Source: CAWIHK01 sp963835935
Lineage (GTDB): Bacteria; Bacteroidota; Ignavibacteria; UBA10030; CAVZMI01
Reading direction: 5' to 3'
Length of the DNA stretch: 64,000 bases
NCBI GenBank assembly: GCA_963835935.1
Contig: CAWIHK010000001.1
Location: 1,054,001 to 1,118,000 of the forward strand
Positions 26,705-34,752 of the stretch are shown here, in pieces. Numbering within the stretch: the first letter of the stretch is position 1; every line of letters begins with the position of its first letter. The notes beneath the pieces were generated by a model that was not told the origin of the DNA, did not search any database, and saw only the letters and a program-made list of their open reading frames with translations. A program made the position numbers and the translations under genes.

Positions 26705-27435
26705 ATACAAAGGTGAAATTCGGCGTTGTGGTGTTTCCCGGATCGAATTGCGATCACGATGCATACAATGTAACAAAACATGTGATGAGTGAACATTGCC
26801 GGTTTATATGGCACAAGGAAGCTTCAATCGGAGATGTCGATGTGATAATTCTTCCCGGAGGATTTTCCTATGGAGATTATCTACGATGCGGTGCAGTTGC
26901 CCGATTTTCGCCGATCATGCAGGATGTCATCCAGTTCGCGAGAGAAGGCGGAATTGTTGTCGGTATCTGCAACGGGTTTCAGGTGCTTTGTGAATCGGGG
27001 CTGCTTCCAGGTGCATTACTGCGAAATCAAACGCTGAAATTTGAATGCAAACCTGTGCGGCTGCTTGTTGAAAATAATCAAACCCGTTTTTCCAGCCAAT
27101 ATAAAAAGGGAGATATTATCACGATCCCGATCGCTCACGGCGATGGAAACTATTATGCCGAAAAGGACGTCATTGAAATGTTGGAAAATGATAATCGAGT
27201 TGTATTTCGTTATTGCGATGCAAATGGGGAAGCGACGCCGGAATCGAATCCGAACGGATCGATAAATAATATTGCGGGAATTATAAATGAGGCCGGAAAT
27301 GTTTTTGGCATGATGCCGCATCCCGAACGTGCGTCGGAACCCTTACTGGGAATGAACGACGGTCGGAAATTTTTCGAATCCATCATCGAATATGTACGGC
27401 AAAATGTTCTTTCGATGGCTTTTGCTGAAGACTGA
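26701..27435 (+). CDS. purQ: FGAM synthase glutaminase subunit PurQ
   Basis: A 244-aa class I glutamine amidotransferase. Nucleophile Cys in GICNGFQVL, His and Glu in MMPHPERA, N-terminal VVFPGSNCDHD typical of PurQ. It releases ammonia for PurL. ATGA overlap with purS. Confidence 0.95.
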   Translation: MNTKVKFGVVVFPGSNCDHDAYNVTKHVMSEHCRFIWHKEASIGDVDVIILPGGFSYGDYLRCGAVARFSPIMQDVIQFAREGGIVVGICNGFQVLCESGLLPGALLRNQTLKFECKPVRLLVENNQTRFSSQYKKGDIITIPIAHGDGNYYAEKDVIEMLENDNRVVFRYCDANGEATPESNPNGSINNIAGIINEAGNVFGMMPHPERASEPLLGMNDGRKFFESIIEYVRQNVLSMAFAED

Positions 27436-27501
27436 ATTTTAAATTGTGATTTTCGAGGTTGACCGAAGAAATAAATTGATAAGCCAAAGAAGGAGAATTA
27501 A

Positions 27502-27693
27502 ATGTTTGAAAATCTAGGAATCGGGGAAATATTACTTGTCGTACTGGTTTTGCTTTTTCTTTTTGGAGGGAAAAAGATTCCCGAAATCGCCCAGGGTCTC
27601 GGTAAAGGGATTCGTGAGTTCCGAAAAGCAGTACGTGGAGAAGATGAAGAAGAACCCAAAAAAATCGATGACAAATCAACGAAGGAGAAATAA
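27502..27693 (+). CDS. tatA: Twin-arginine translocase subunit TatA/E, first copy
   Basis: 63 aa: one N-terminal membrane helix (IGEILLVVLVLLFLFGGKKIPE), the FGxKKIPE hinge, the amphipathic helix (GLGKGIREFRKAV) and a short acidic/lysine tail. Directly followed, without spacer, by a second tatA. TatC is not in the window. Confidence 0.92.
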   Translation: MFENLGIGEILLVVLVLLFLFGGKKIPEIAQGLGKGIREFRKAVRGEDEEEPKKIDDKSTKEK

Positions 27694-27948
27694 ATGTTTG
27701 AAAATTTAGGTTTTGGAGAAATTTTAGTCATACTTCTTTTCGTGTTAGTTTTTTTCGGTTCGAAGAAAATTCCTGAAATTGCGAAGGGCATGGGTAAAGG
27801 GATTGCAGAATTCCGGCGTGCCATGAGTGAAGTACAGCAGAATATTAAAGAAGAAATTGAAAAACCCGTGACGCCAAAAATTGAGGAACCGAAAAAAGAA
27901 GAACCGAAAAAAGAAGAACCGAAAAAGGAAGAATCCAAACAACCGTAA
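27694..27948 (+). CDS. Twin-arginine translocase subunit TatA/E, second copy
   Basis: 84 aa. Same N-terminal plan as the first copy (MFENLGFGEILV, FGSKKIPEIAKGMGKGI) but a longer tail with an in-frame 15-bp repeat at 27886-27930 encoding EPKKE three times. The ATG follows directly on the stop codon of the first copy. Two TatA-like proteins can differ in role (TatA and TatB-like); sequence alone does not settle that. Confidence 0.9.
   Translation: MFENLGFGEILVILLFVLVFFGSKKIPEIAKGMGKGIAEFRRAMSEVQQNIKEEIEKPVTPKIEEPKKEEPKKEEPKKEESKQP
27886..27930 (+). repeat. Three 15-bp tandem repeats in the second tatA
   Basis: Unit GAACCGAAAAAAGAA, two exact copies and one with a single change, coding for EPKKE. 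A likely slippage-prone site that changes tail length without frameshift. Confidence 0.9.
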
Positions 27949-27980
27949 TCGTTACCATGCCTGTCGAGGAGTTGTAATAA

Positions 27981-29405
27981 GTGCAGCAGAACCAAAGCTT
28001 TAAATCATTGCGGCAGCGGATGATGTCAGGATTGACGTGCCGCTCGATAACCGAGGAATATCTTCAGCAGATCGAACAGAAAAAACATTTGAATGCTTTT
28101 CTCTCCGTCGATGCAGACGGTGCAATTGAAAAAGCCGAACTTGTGGACAAGAAAATAACTGAAGGTAAAGCCGGGCCGCTTGCAGGAATGGTGATGGCCA
28201 TTAAAGATAATATCTGCATCAAAGACGGCCGTGTTTCGTGTGCTTCGAAGATTCTTGAAAACTTTCGTTCGTTGTATGATGCAACGGTAATTAATAAATT
28301 AAAAAATGCCGATGTCGTCATAATCGGGAAAACGAATCTTGATGAGTTTGCGATGGGATCCTCGACCGAAAATTCTGCTTTCGGTCCGGTTAAAAATCCG
28401 GTTGATGAAACCCGTGTTCCCGGAGGTTCGAGCGGAGGTTCGTGCGTTGCAGTAGTTGCAGGAATGGCTACGGCCGCTCTGGGATCGGACACAGGCGGAT
28501 CGATCCGCCAACCGGCATCGTTCTGCGGCATCGTCGGAATGAAACCGACGTATGGCAGGGTTTCGCGATATGGACTTGTTGCGCTCTCTTCATCATTCGA
28601 TCAGATTGGTCCGTTTGCCCATACGGTTGATGATGCAGCTTTAGTACTAAAAACGATTGCCGGTCACGATGAACATGATTCCACTTCCGCTGAAATTCCC
28701 GTCCCAGATTATTGTGCGGCTTTAACAAAAGATATCAAAGGAATGCGTATAGGTATTCCGAAGGAAGCATTCATCGAGGGATTGCAGCCGGAAATTCGCA
28801 GTGCGTTGGAAAATATTCTAAACATTCTCCATGCCAACGGTGCAACGATCGATGAAATTACGCTCCCGCATGCCGAATATACAATCGCAACATATTACAT
28901 TTTGATGACAGCCGAAGCTTCATCCAATCTTGCGCGATATGACGGAGCGCGTTACGGTTATCGAACCGCAAATCCGCGAGACTTATCCGGGATGTACACG
29001 AAATCGCGCAGTGAAGGTTTTGGTTCCGAAGTCAAACGCCGCATCATGCTCGGTACTTATGTGTTGTCCGCCGGTTATTATGATGCATATTATCGAAAGG
29101 CGCAAAAGGTTCGGCGTTTGATTCAAAACGACTTCTTCGAAGCATATAAAAAAGTTGACTGCATTATAACTCCTGTTGCACCAACCACTGCTTTTAAAAT
29201 CGGCGAAAAGATGAACGATCCTCTCCAGATGTACCTCACGGATGTATTCACAACCTCAGCGAATCTTGCCGGAATTCCAGCAATCAGTGTTCCATACGGG
29301 AAAGATAAAAATGGGCTGCCGATCGGAATACAAATCAGCGGGAAACAATTCGACGAATCAACAATATTCCGGGCAGCTGATTTTATCGAATCACAACGAT
29401 CATGA
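27981..29405 (+). CDS. gatA: Asp/Glu-tRNA amidotransferase subunit A
   Basis: 474 aa amidase-signature protein, GTG start with GAGGAG site. The Ser-cisSer-Lys triad is visible: Lys in AIKDNICI, the glycine-serine loop PGGSSGGS and the nucleophile in GSDTGGSIRQPA. With GatB and GatC (not in the window) it converts Glu-tRNA-Gln or Asp-tRNA-Asn. The end overlaps the next gene by 4 bp. Confidence 0.94.
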   Translation: MQQNQSFKSLRQRMMSGLTCRSITEEYLQQIEQKKHLNAFLSVDADGAIEKAELVDKKITEGKAGPLAGMVMAIKDNICIKDGRVSCASKILENFRSLYDATVINKLKNADVVIIGKTNLDEFAMGSSTENSAFGPVKNPVDETRVPGGSSGGSCVAVVAGMATAALGSDTGGSIRQPASFCGIVGMKPTYGRVSRYGLVALSSSFDQIGPFAHTVDDAALVLKTIAGHDEHDSTSAEIPVPDYCAALTKDIKGMRIGIPKEAFIEGLQPEIRSALENILNILHANGATIDEITLPHAEYTIATYYILMTAEASSNLARYDGARYGYRTANPRDLSGMYTKSRSEGFGSEVKRRIMLGTYVLSAGYYDAYYRKAQKVRRLIQNDFFEAYKKVDCIITPVAPTTAFKIGEKMNDPLQMYLTDVFTTSANLAGIPAISVPYGKDKNGLPIGIQISGKQFDESTIFRAADFIESQRS

Positions 29406-30604
29406 TTTTATTTTTGAAATATCTTAGTATTCTTCTCATACTATTTGGGAATCTGGTAATCGGCCAAACGCGCGTTCTTACCGGTATAGATGTTCTCCAA
29501 AAAAATAATTTTGTATCTCTCCAAGGAAAACGTATCGGCTTGATTACTAACCAGACGGGGATTAATCGCGATGGTCAAAGGACGATTGATATTCTCTCTA
29601 AGGCTTCCGGCTTGAAGTTGGTAGCCATCTTCGCTCCGGAGCACGGCATGAACGGTACAGATGATAGAGAGACAATTGACGACACGGTCGATATTTCTAA
29701 AGGCATAAAAATTTATTCGCTTTATGGAGAAACACGGCGTCCTTCGAAAGAAATGCTGAAGGGGATCGACGTCCTTGTTTACGATATTCAGGATGTCGGA
29801 GTTCGATATTACACTTACATTACAACGCTCGCGTATTGTCTTGAAGAAGCATCGAAACAAAATAAAAAATTCGTGGTACTCGATCGTCCAGCTATGCTTC
29901 GTGGTGATAAAGTTGAAGGCCCGGTAATCCGGAAAGAGTTGATGTCTTTTGTCGGGTATTTACAAATCGTGAACCGGTATGGAATGACACCTGGCGAACT
30001 GGCGAAAATGTACAACGAGGAAGCGAAAGTAGGCGCGGATCTCGAAGTTGTTCCATTGGAAGGCTGGAATCGCACTATGTGGTTTGATGGAACGGGATTG
30101 CCGTGGCGCAATCCATCGCCGAATATCAGATCGCTTGCTGAAGCGCTTCTATATTCAGGGCTTGGCGCTCTTGAGGCGACAAATATTTCCGTTGGCCGCG
30201 GGACAGAAACTCCATTTGAAATAATCGGGGCACCATACATTAATGGCGAACAGTTGGCGCATGAATTGAATATGACATTTTATATCGGCGCTCGTTTTCA
30301 GGCAATTGATTTTGTTCCGGAGTCAATGCCGTTCAAAGGTGAAAAATGCCACGGAGTGAAGATCGTCATAACCAACCGCGATGCTCTTTCTCCTCTTGAA
30401 CTTATGGTGTCAATCGCGCGGATGATCCAGCGTGAGAGTAAAGAATGGAATTTTAAAGATAAACGGACTGCCCAATTGGTTGGGACGACATCGTTTGCGG
30501 AAAAAATAGCCGCCGGCGGGTGTACATGCGAAATAAATTCAGGAATGAGAGCGGAATCCGAAAAATTCAAATCTGACCGAAAAAAATATCTGCTCTATAA
30601 ATAA
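29402..30604 (+). CDS. NamZ-like exo-muramidase (DUF1343)
   Basis: 400 aa with a signal peptide (MILFLKYLSILLILFGNLVIGQ). DUF1343 features: GIDVLQKNNF, RIGLITNQTG, APEHGMNGTDDR, VYDIQDVGVRYYTY and TNISVGRGTETPFE. Characterised members (family GH171, NamZ) remove N-acetylmuramic acid from the non-reducing end of peptidoglycan fragments. Probably periplasmic or secreted, in cell-wall recycling. ATGA overlap with gatA shows translational coupling with an unrelated function. Confidence 0.88.
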   Translation: MILFLKYLSILLILFGNLVIGQTRVLTGIDVLQKNNFVSLQGKRIGLITNQTGINRDGQRTIDILSKASGLKLVAIFAPEHGMNGTDDRETIDDTVDISKGIKIYSLYGETRRPSKEMLKGIDVLVYDIQDVGVRYYTYITTLAYCLEEASKQNKKFVVLDRPAMLRGDKVEGPVIRKELMSFVGYLQIVNRYGMTPGELAKMYNEEAKVGADLEVVPLEGWNRTMWFDGTGLPWRNPSPNIRSLAEALLYSGLGALEATNISVGRGTETPFEIIGAPYINGEQLAHELNMTFYIGARFQAIDFVPESMPFKGEKCHGVKIVITNRDALSPLELMVSIARMIQRESKEWNFKDKRTAQLVGTTSFAEKIAAGGCTCEINSGMRAESEKFKSDRKKYLLYK

Positions 30605-30627
30605 TTTATTCGGATGAAAGTTGTATC

Positions 30628-31575
30628 ATGAGTATTCTGGTCGATTTTAAAACACGGCTTGTGGTTCAAGGAATCACGGGTGGGGAAGGCACGTTCCACA
30701 CTTGCAATATGATTGAATACGGAACAAATGTGGTGGCAGGCGTAACTCCTGGCAAAGGCGGTATTAAATATAAAGGTGATGAAAACAATCGATTTGCGAA
30801 AGACGTGCACATTTTTAACACAGTGAAGGAAGCTGTCATTGCGACAAAGGCAAATACATCTGTGGTTTTTGTGCCTCCTGCTTCTGCTGCCGATGCGATT
30901 ATGGAAGCAGTAGATGCCGGTGTGCGTCTTGTCGTTTGTATTACTGAAGGCATACCTATAAAAGATATGATGAAGGTTCATGAATATCTGAGAGACAAAC
31001 CGATACGGTTGATCGGTCCTAATTGTCCGGGGATCATTACTCCGGGTGTCGCGAAGGTCGGAATCATGCCGGGGTTTATTCATAAAAAAGGAAATGTCGG
31101 AGTAATCTCACGAAGCGGGACTTTAACGTATGAAGCCGTATGGCAATTAACGCAATTAGGAATCGGGCAATCGACCTGCATCGGCATTGGCGGCGATCCG
31201 ATAATAGGGACGCGGTTTATCGATGCTCTCAAATTATTCAATGAAGACGTTGCAACAAAAGTTGTGGTGATGATTGGAGAAATTGGAGGAATGGCAGAAG
31301 AAGAAGCTGCAGAATATATCAAGAAAGAATTTTCGAAGCCGGTCGTCGGATTCATTGCAGGGCGAACTGCTCCTCCCGGACGAAGGATGGGGCACGCGGG
31401 CGCTATCATCTCCGGCGGAAAAGGTACAGCCGTTGAAAAAATGGCCGCCATGAAAAAGGCAGGGATTCATGTCGTTGAATCGCCGGCGTTGATCGGTGAG
31501 ACAGTCGCAAAGATTCTGGACAAGAAAAAGAAGAAAAGTATCAAGAAGAAATCTACAAAGAAAAAGGGAAGATAA
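30628..31575 (+). CDS. sucD: Succinate--CoA ligase alpha subunit with lysine-rich tail
   Basis: 315 aa. CoA-binding Rossmann domain at the N-terminus (VQGITGGEGTFH, GVTPGKGG), GPNCPGIITPG, and the phosphohistidine in RRMGHAGAIISG. The core ends at about residue 297; an extra 18-residue tail, almost only Lys and Ser (KKKKKSIKKKSTKKKG), follows. TCA-cycle enzyme of the cytoplasm. sucC is not adjacent. Confidence 0.94.
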   Translation: MSILVDFKTRLVVQGITGGEGTFHTCNMIEYGTNVVAGVTPGKGGIKYKGDENNRFAKDVHIFNTVKEAVIATKANTSVVFVPPASAADAIMEAVDAGVRLVVCITEGIPIKDMMKVHEYLRDKPIRLIGPNCPGIITPGVAKVGIMPGFIHKKGNVGVISRSGTLTYEAVWQLTQLGIGQSTCIGIGGDPIIGTRFIDALKLFNEDVATKVVVMIGEIGGMAEEEAAEYIKKEFSKPVVGFIAGRTAPPGRRMGHAGAIISGGKGTAVEKMAAMKKAGIHVVESPALIGETVAKILDKKKKKSIKKKSTKKKGR

Positions 31576-31630
31576 ATTTTATGACAGAAAAAATCACATT
31601 TATTATCTATAATTACAAGATGGAGGAAAA

Positions 31631-32047
31631 TTGGTAGAACGAACATTAGCAATTCTTAAACCGGATTGCGTTGAGAAAAAAATTATTGGTGAAGTAATTG
31701 CGCGTATTCAAAAAGCGGGCTTTACAATTCTTGCTATGAAAATGACGAAGTTAACGAAAGAGAATGCTGCAGGTTTTTATGAAGTACATCGTGGAAAACC
31801 ATTTTTTGAAGGTTTACTTTCGTATATGAGCTCAGGCCGATGTGTTCCGATCGCTTTGGAAAAAGAGAATGCTGTCGCGGATTTTAGGGCATTAATCGGT
31901 GCGACGGATCCAGCACAAGCTGCTCCCTCGACAATTCGCAGAGATTTCGCAGACAACAAAGAGCGGAATATCATTCACGGTTCCGATTCCGTCGAAAATG
32001 CAAAAATTGAGATTGGGTATTTTTTCCCATCAATTGAGTTATTATAA
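31631..32047 (+). CDS. ndk: Nucleoside diphosphate kinase
   Basis: 138 aa with a TTG start well placed after GGAGG. Family motifs TLAILKPDC, the phosphorylated His in NIIHGSDS, and the C-terminal EIGYFF are all present. Balances NTP pools; fits the nearby purine genes. Confidence 0.95.
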   Translation: MVERTLAILKPDCVEKKIIGEVIARIQKAGFTILAMKMTKLTKENAAGFYEVHRGKPFFEGLLSYMSSGRCVPIALEKENAVADFRALIGATDPAQAAPSTIRRDFADNKERNIIHGSDSVENAKIEIGYFFPSIELL

Positions 32048-32056
32048 AAAGGATGC

Positions 32057-32085
32057 TTGATTCTCGCATGTATTTTCGCTAAATT
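32057..32085 (+). promoter_or_regulatory. Sigma-70-like promoter of the TPR gene
   Basis: TTGATT, a 17-bp spacer, TAAATT; the gene starts 43 bp downstream with AAGGAG. Confidence 0.55.
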
Positions 32086-32128
32086 AAAAAAATAATATTA
32101 TTTTGAATATAATAAGAAGGAGTTATTC

Positions 32129-33508
32129 ATGAGGCAATCTATCACACTCGTGCTGGTGTTAGCCATGCTCTGTGGCATAGCTTCGGTGGGTTTCCAATGC
32201 TCATCAGCAGAATTTACGAGTGCCAAAGTCTATATGCAACGCAGTGACTGGGCAAATGCAGAGAAAAATCTTAACCTCGAATTAAAAAAGAATCCCCAAA
32301 ACGAAGAAGCATGGTATCTGCTTGGCCGTGTGCGATTTGAAACCAAGAGATATGCTGAAATGAGCGAGGCATTTTTAAAAGCTTTGACAATTAATGACGA
32401 TCATAAACCAGACATTAAAATCGTTCAGTCTGCCGCTTGGATAAATCTTTTTAATTCCGGTGTCGAGAAATTTAATAAAGGCCGCGATAGTTCGGTTTAT
32501 TATGAGAAAGCGGCAGAAGATTTCCAAACAGCGACAACGATTTGCCCGGATAGTGCACTTGCGTATCGGAATCTAGCAATTGCTTACATTAACCTAAATC
32601 GACCGGATGACGCTATTAAATATCTTGAAGAAGCAGTCAATCGGGTAAAGGATGTTTTTTCGGCTGTACAGCTTGCAAACATTTATTATGAAAAAGCAGC
32701 GAAAGTATATGCACCGTTCGAAAGTCCGAGCAATATTCTTGAAGTGAAAATCGGCGATTCGAAGAACGATATCAGGTCAACATGGCTAGAGCCTACGTCA
32801 ACTAATACAACAAACAAACCGAGACAGAAAGTCGTTGTCGATCAATATACATATAAAAACCCTCCAGTCACAATGACATTTGAGAACAATCGACTCGTAC
32901 AGTGGGAAGAAAATGGAGCCAAATATGTAGCCGGAAGCAAATCGTATTATGCTGATTCGACGGCTTTCAAAAACGCTCTTCCGCTATTTGAAGAAGCTAT
33001 CGCTGTGATCAATAAAGGATTAAAACTCGATCCAAACAACGAGTCACTCTTTAAACAATACTCTAGCGCACTCATCGCAACTGGAAAAACAACTGAGGCT
33101 CGTGAAGCATATCGAACACGTCTAGAAAAGGATCCAAATAATAAAACATATCTTTATTACTACGGATACTTTCTTTTAAAGGAAGAAAAATATTCTGATG
33201 CAATCCAGCAATTCCAAAAGGCATTGGAAATCGATTCGGCTTACGAAAACGCTATCTATAATCTTGCAGTTTGTTATACAAGCTTGGGAAGACAATTAAA
33301 AGGACAAGCAGGCGAAGACCAGGCAAAGATAAAGCTATCAAAAGAAACAATTGCATTAGCAATTCCATATCTTCAAAAATATTTAACCTTCAAACCGAAC
33401 GAACCCGACATGTATGAATATCTTGGGAACGTGTATACGTTCGTCGGGAAACTGGCGGAGGCTAAAGAAGCATTTAAAAAAGCCGATGAATTACGTACAA
33501 AGAAATAA
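32129..33508 (+). CDS. Exported TPR protein with a BamE/SmpA-like insert
   Basis: 459 aa. An N-terminal signal (LVLVLAMLCGIASVGFQCSS) may be a lax lipoprotein signal with Cys24. Tetratricopeptide repeats cover about 30-190 and 280-455 (for example AWYLLGRVRFETKRYAEM, ALAYRNLAIAYINLNRPDDA, YENAIYNLAVCYTSLGR). Between them, about 205-270, EVKIGDSKNDIRSTW to YTYKNPPVTMTFENNRLVQW has the pattern of the BamE/SmpA fold. Probably a periplasmic or outer-membrane scaffold. It ends in a good terminator. Confidence 0.78.
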   Translation: MRQSITLVLVLAMLCGIASVGFQCSSAEFTSAKVYMQRSDWANAEKNLNLELKKNPQNEEAWYLLGRVRFETKRYAEMSEAFLKALTINDDHKPDIKIVQSAAWINLFNSGVEKFNKGRDSSVYYEKAAEDFQTATTICPDSALAYRNLAIAYINLNRPDDAIKYLEEAVNRVKDVFSAVQLANIYYEKAAKVYAPFESPSNILEVKIGDSKNDIRSTWLEPTSTNTTNKPRQKVVVDQYTYKNPPVTMTFENNRLVQWEENGAKYVAGSKSYYADSTAFKNALPLFEEAIAVINKGLKLDPNNESLFKQYSSALIATGKTTEAREAYRTRLEKDPNNKTYLYYYGYFLLKEEKYSDAIQQFQKALEIDSAYENAIYNLAVCYTSLGRQLKGQAGEDQAKIKLSKETIALAIPYLQKYLTFKPNEPDMYEYLGNVYTFVGKLAEAKEAFKKADELRTKK

Positions 33509-33529
33509 ATAGCTGTTTTAAAACTACGG

Positions 33530-33567
33530 AGCCTGCTCTTCCCGTAGGAGGAGCAGGCTTTTCATTT
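33530..33567 (+). terminator. Rho-independent terminator after the TPR gene
   Basis: Arms AGCCTGCTC / GAGCAGGCT with an 11-base loop followed by a T-rich tail (TTTTCATTT). The next gene's ribosome-binding site AGGAGGT lies immediately after it. Confidence 0.85.
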
Positions 33568-33585
33568 CCAAGGAGGTCGATTCAG

Positions 33586-33915
33586 ATGGATGAACAACAA
33601 ACCCAGCAGATAAATATAGAATTGGGAGAGAAGGAAGCCGAAGGCATTTATTCCAATCTTGCCATCATCACACATTCGCCGGCTGAATTTGTCATGGATT
33701 TCACGCGAGTTCTTCCCGGTGTGCCAAAAGCTAAAGTCCATGCACGGATTATCATGACTCCACAACATGCAAAACTCTTTTTGGGTGCATTAAAAGATAA
33801 TCTTGAGAAATATGAGTCGAAATTTGGAGAAGTGAAAATTCACGGCGAAGGTCCGATCGGACCAGCCGGCTTTGGATTTCAACAGATCGGAAAGAAAGAT
33901 CAAAGCATTCATTGA
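33586..33915 (+). CDS. DUF3467 domain protein
   Basis: 109 aa, strong AGGAGGT site. Matches DUF3467: GIYSNLAIITHSPAEFVMDF, then MTPQHAKLFLGALKDNL. Small cytoplasmic proteins of unknown function, common in this part of the tree. No export signal. It directly follows a terminator and is probably transcribed alone or by readthrough. Confidence 0.85.
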   Translation: MDEQQTQQINIELGEKEAEGIYSNLAIITHSPAEFVMDFTRVLPGVPKAKVHARIIMTPQHAKLFLGALKDNLEKYESKFGEVKIHGEGPIGPAGFGFQQIGKKDQSIH

Positions 33916-34445
33916 CGTGAGGAATGCTAAGCATTTTTCATCTTGGGCAACTGTGTAAATTTATAAGCGAAGAAATAATCGATAATATGATTTTTTTAAG
34001 ATAGCCCGGATTCGAATTCGGAATCAGTTTTAACCAGGACAACTAGTGAGTTGATATTTCAAAATCCTTGAATCGAGCCATAGATTTGTTGGATGAAAAG
34101 ATCTTGAAATGTTACAACATCGACATTGGAGCCTGGTTTTTTTGTTGAACCAAAATCGAAAACACAATCGCTAATAAAGAAGAATTCATCGGGATAGGTC
34201 AAAAACAACTTGTCGTTGCTGCGGAAAATTGATGGTACAGATATAAATGTGTGATGGAAGTCATAACACATGGAGCTACAATGAGTTATTTTTCTTTTAT
34301 TTACTGGCGTTTAACTCAAGTGAAGGCCAAATTTGACCGATAATTCAAAACATGAGACGAAAAAGGTGGCAGCACGATTGCAAGAAAACGAGCTATCATA
34401 TGACTGGAATTATTTGGACATTATTGGTTCAAAGGTAATGCAGCT
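33916..34445. other. Gene-poor patch, possibly decayed coding sequence
   Basis: About 530 bp with no convincing gene. On the plus strand short open stretches are broken by stops; on the minus strand a 70-codon frame (34059-34271) is open. I cannot choose between a decayed gene and non-coding DNA. Confidence 0.35.
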
Positions 34446-34718
34446 TTGATGATATTGAAATTTATTACAACTGCGATTGGTGAAAATGCAAAGCAATATG
34501 ACGACAAGACGTATAAAAAATATCCTAAGTTTGCGGAACGTTCAATGTGTGTATCATTGTTATCACAATCATCGAACTGGTATTTTCTGCTCGGTGCATT
34601 CGCGACGAAAGATTATAATGAGACCCAGTTTGTAAATCGTCATAGCAAGCATCTCCGGTTAGCTGACTTTGCCGGGAAAGTTGATACTGGTGGAAAAAAT
34701 ATACAGATTATAAATTAA
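34446..34718 (+). CDS. Hypothetical protein, possibly a gene fragment
   Basis: A 90-aa frame (MMILKFITTAIGENAKQYDD, then SSNWYFLLGAF) with no strong ribosome-binding site; the in-frame sequence upstream (WFKGNAAL) looks like more of the same protein until a stop. Not recognised. It may be the tail of a decayed gene extending through the gene-poor patch before it. Confidence 0.3.
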   Translation: MMILKFITTAIGENAKQYDDKTYKKYPKFAERSMCVSLLSQSSNWYFLLGAFATKDYNETQFVNRHSKHLRLADFAGKVDTGGKNIQIIN

Positions 34719-34752
34719 TTTTATGTTTTGATAAAAAGGAGGGTACAACTCT

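Noticed and set aside
34059..34271. 70-codon minus-strand frame in the gene-poor patch
   Set aside because: No recognisable motif or ribosome-binding site; plus-strand alternatives are equally plausible, so not called as a gene.
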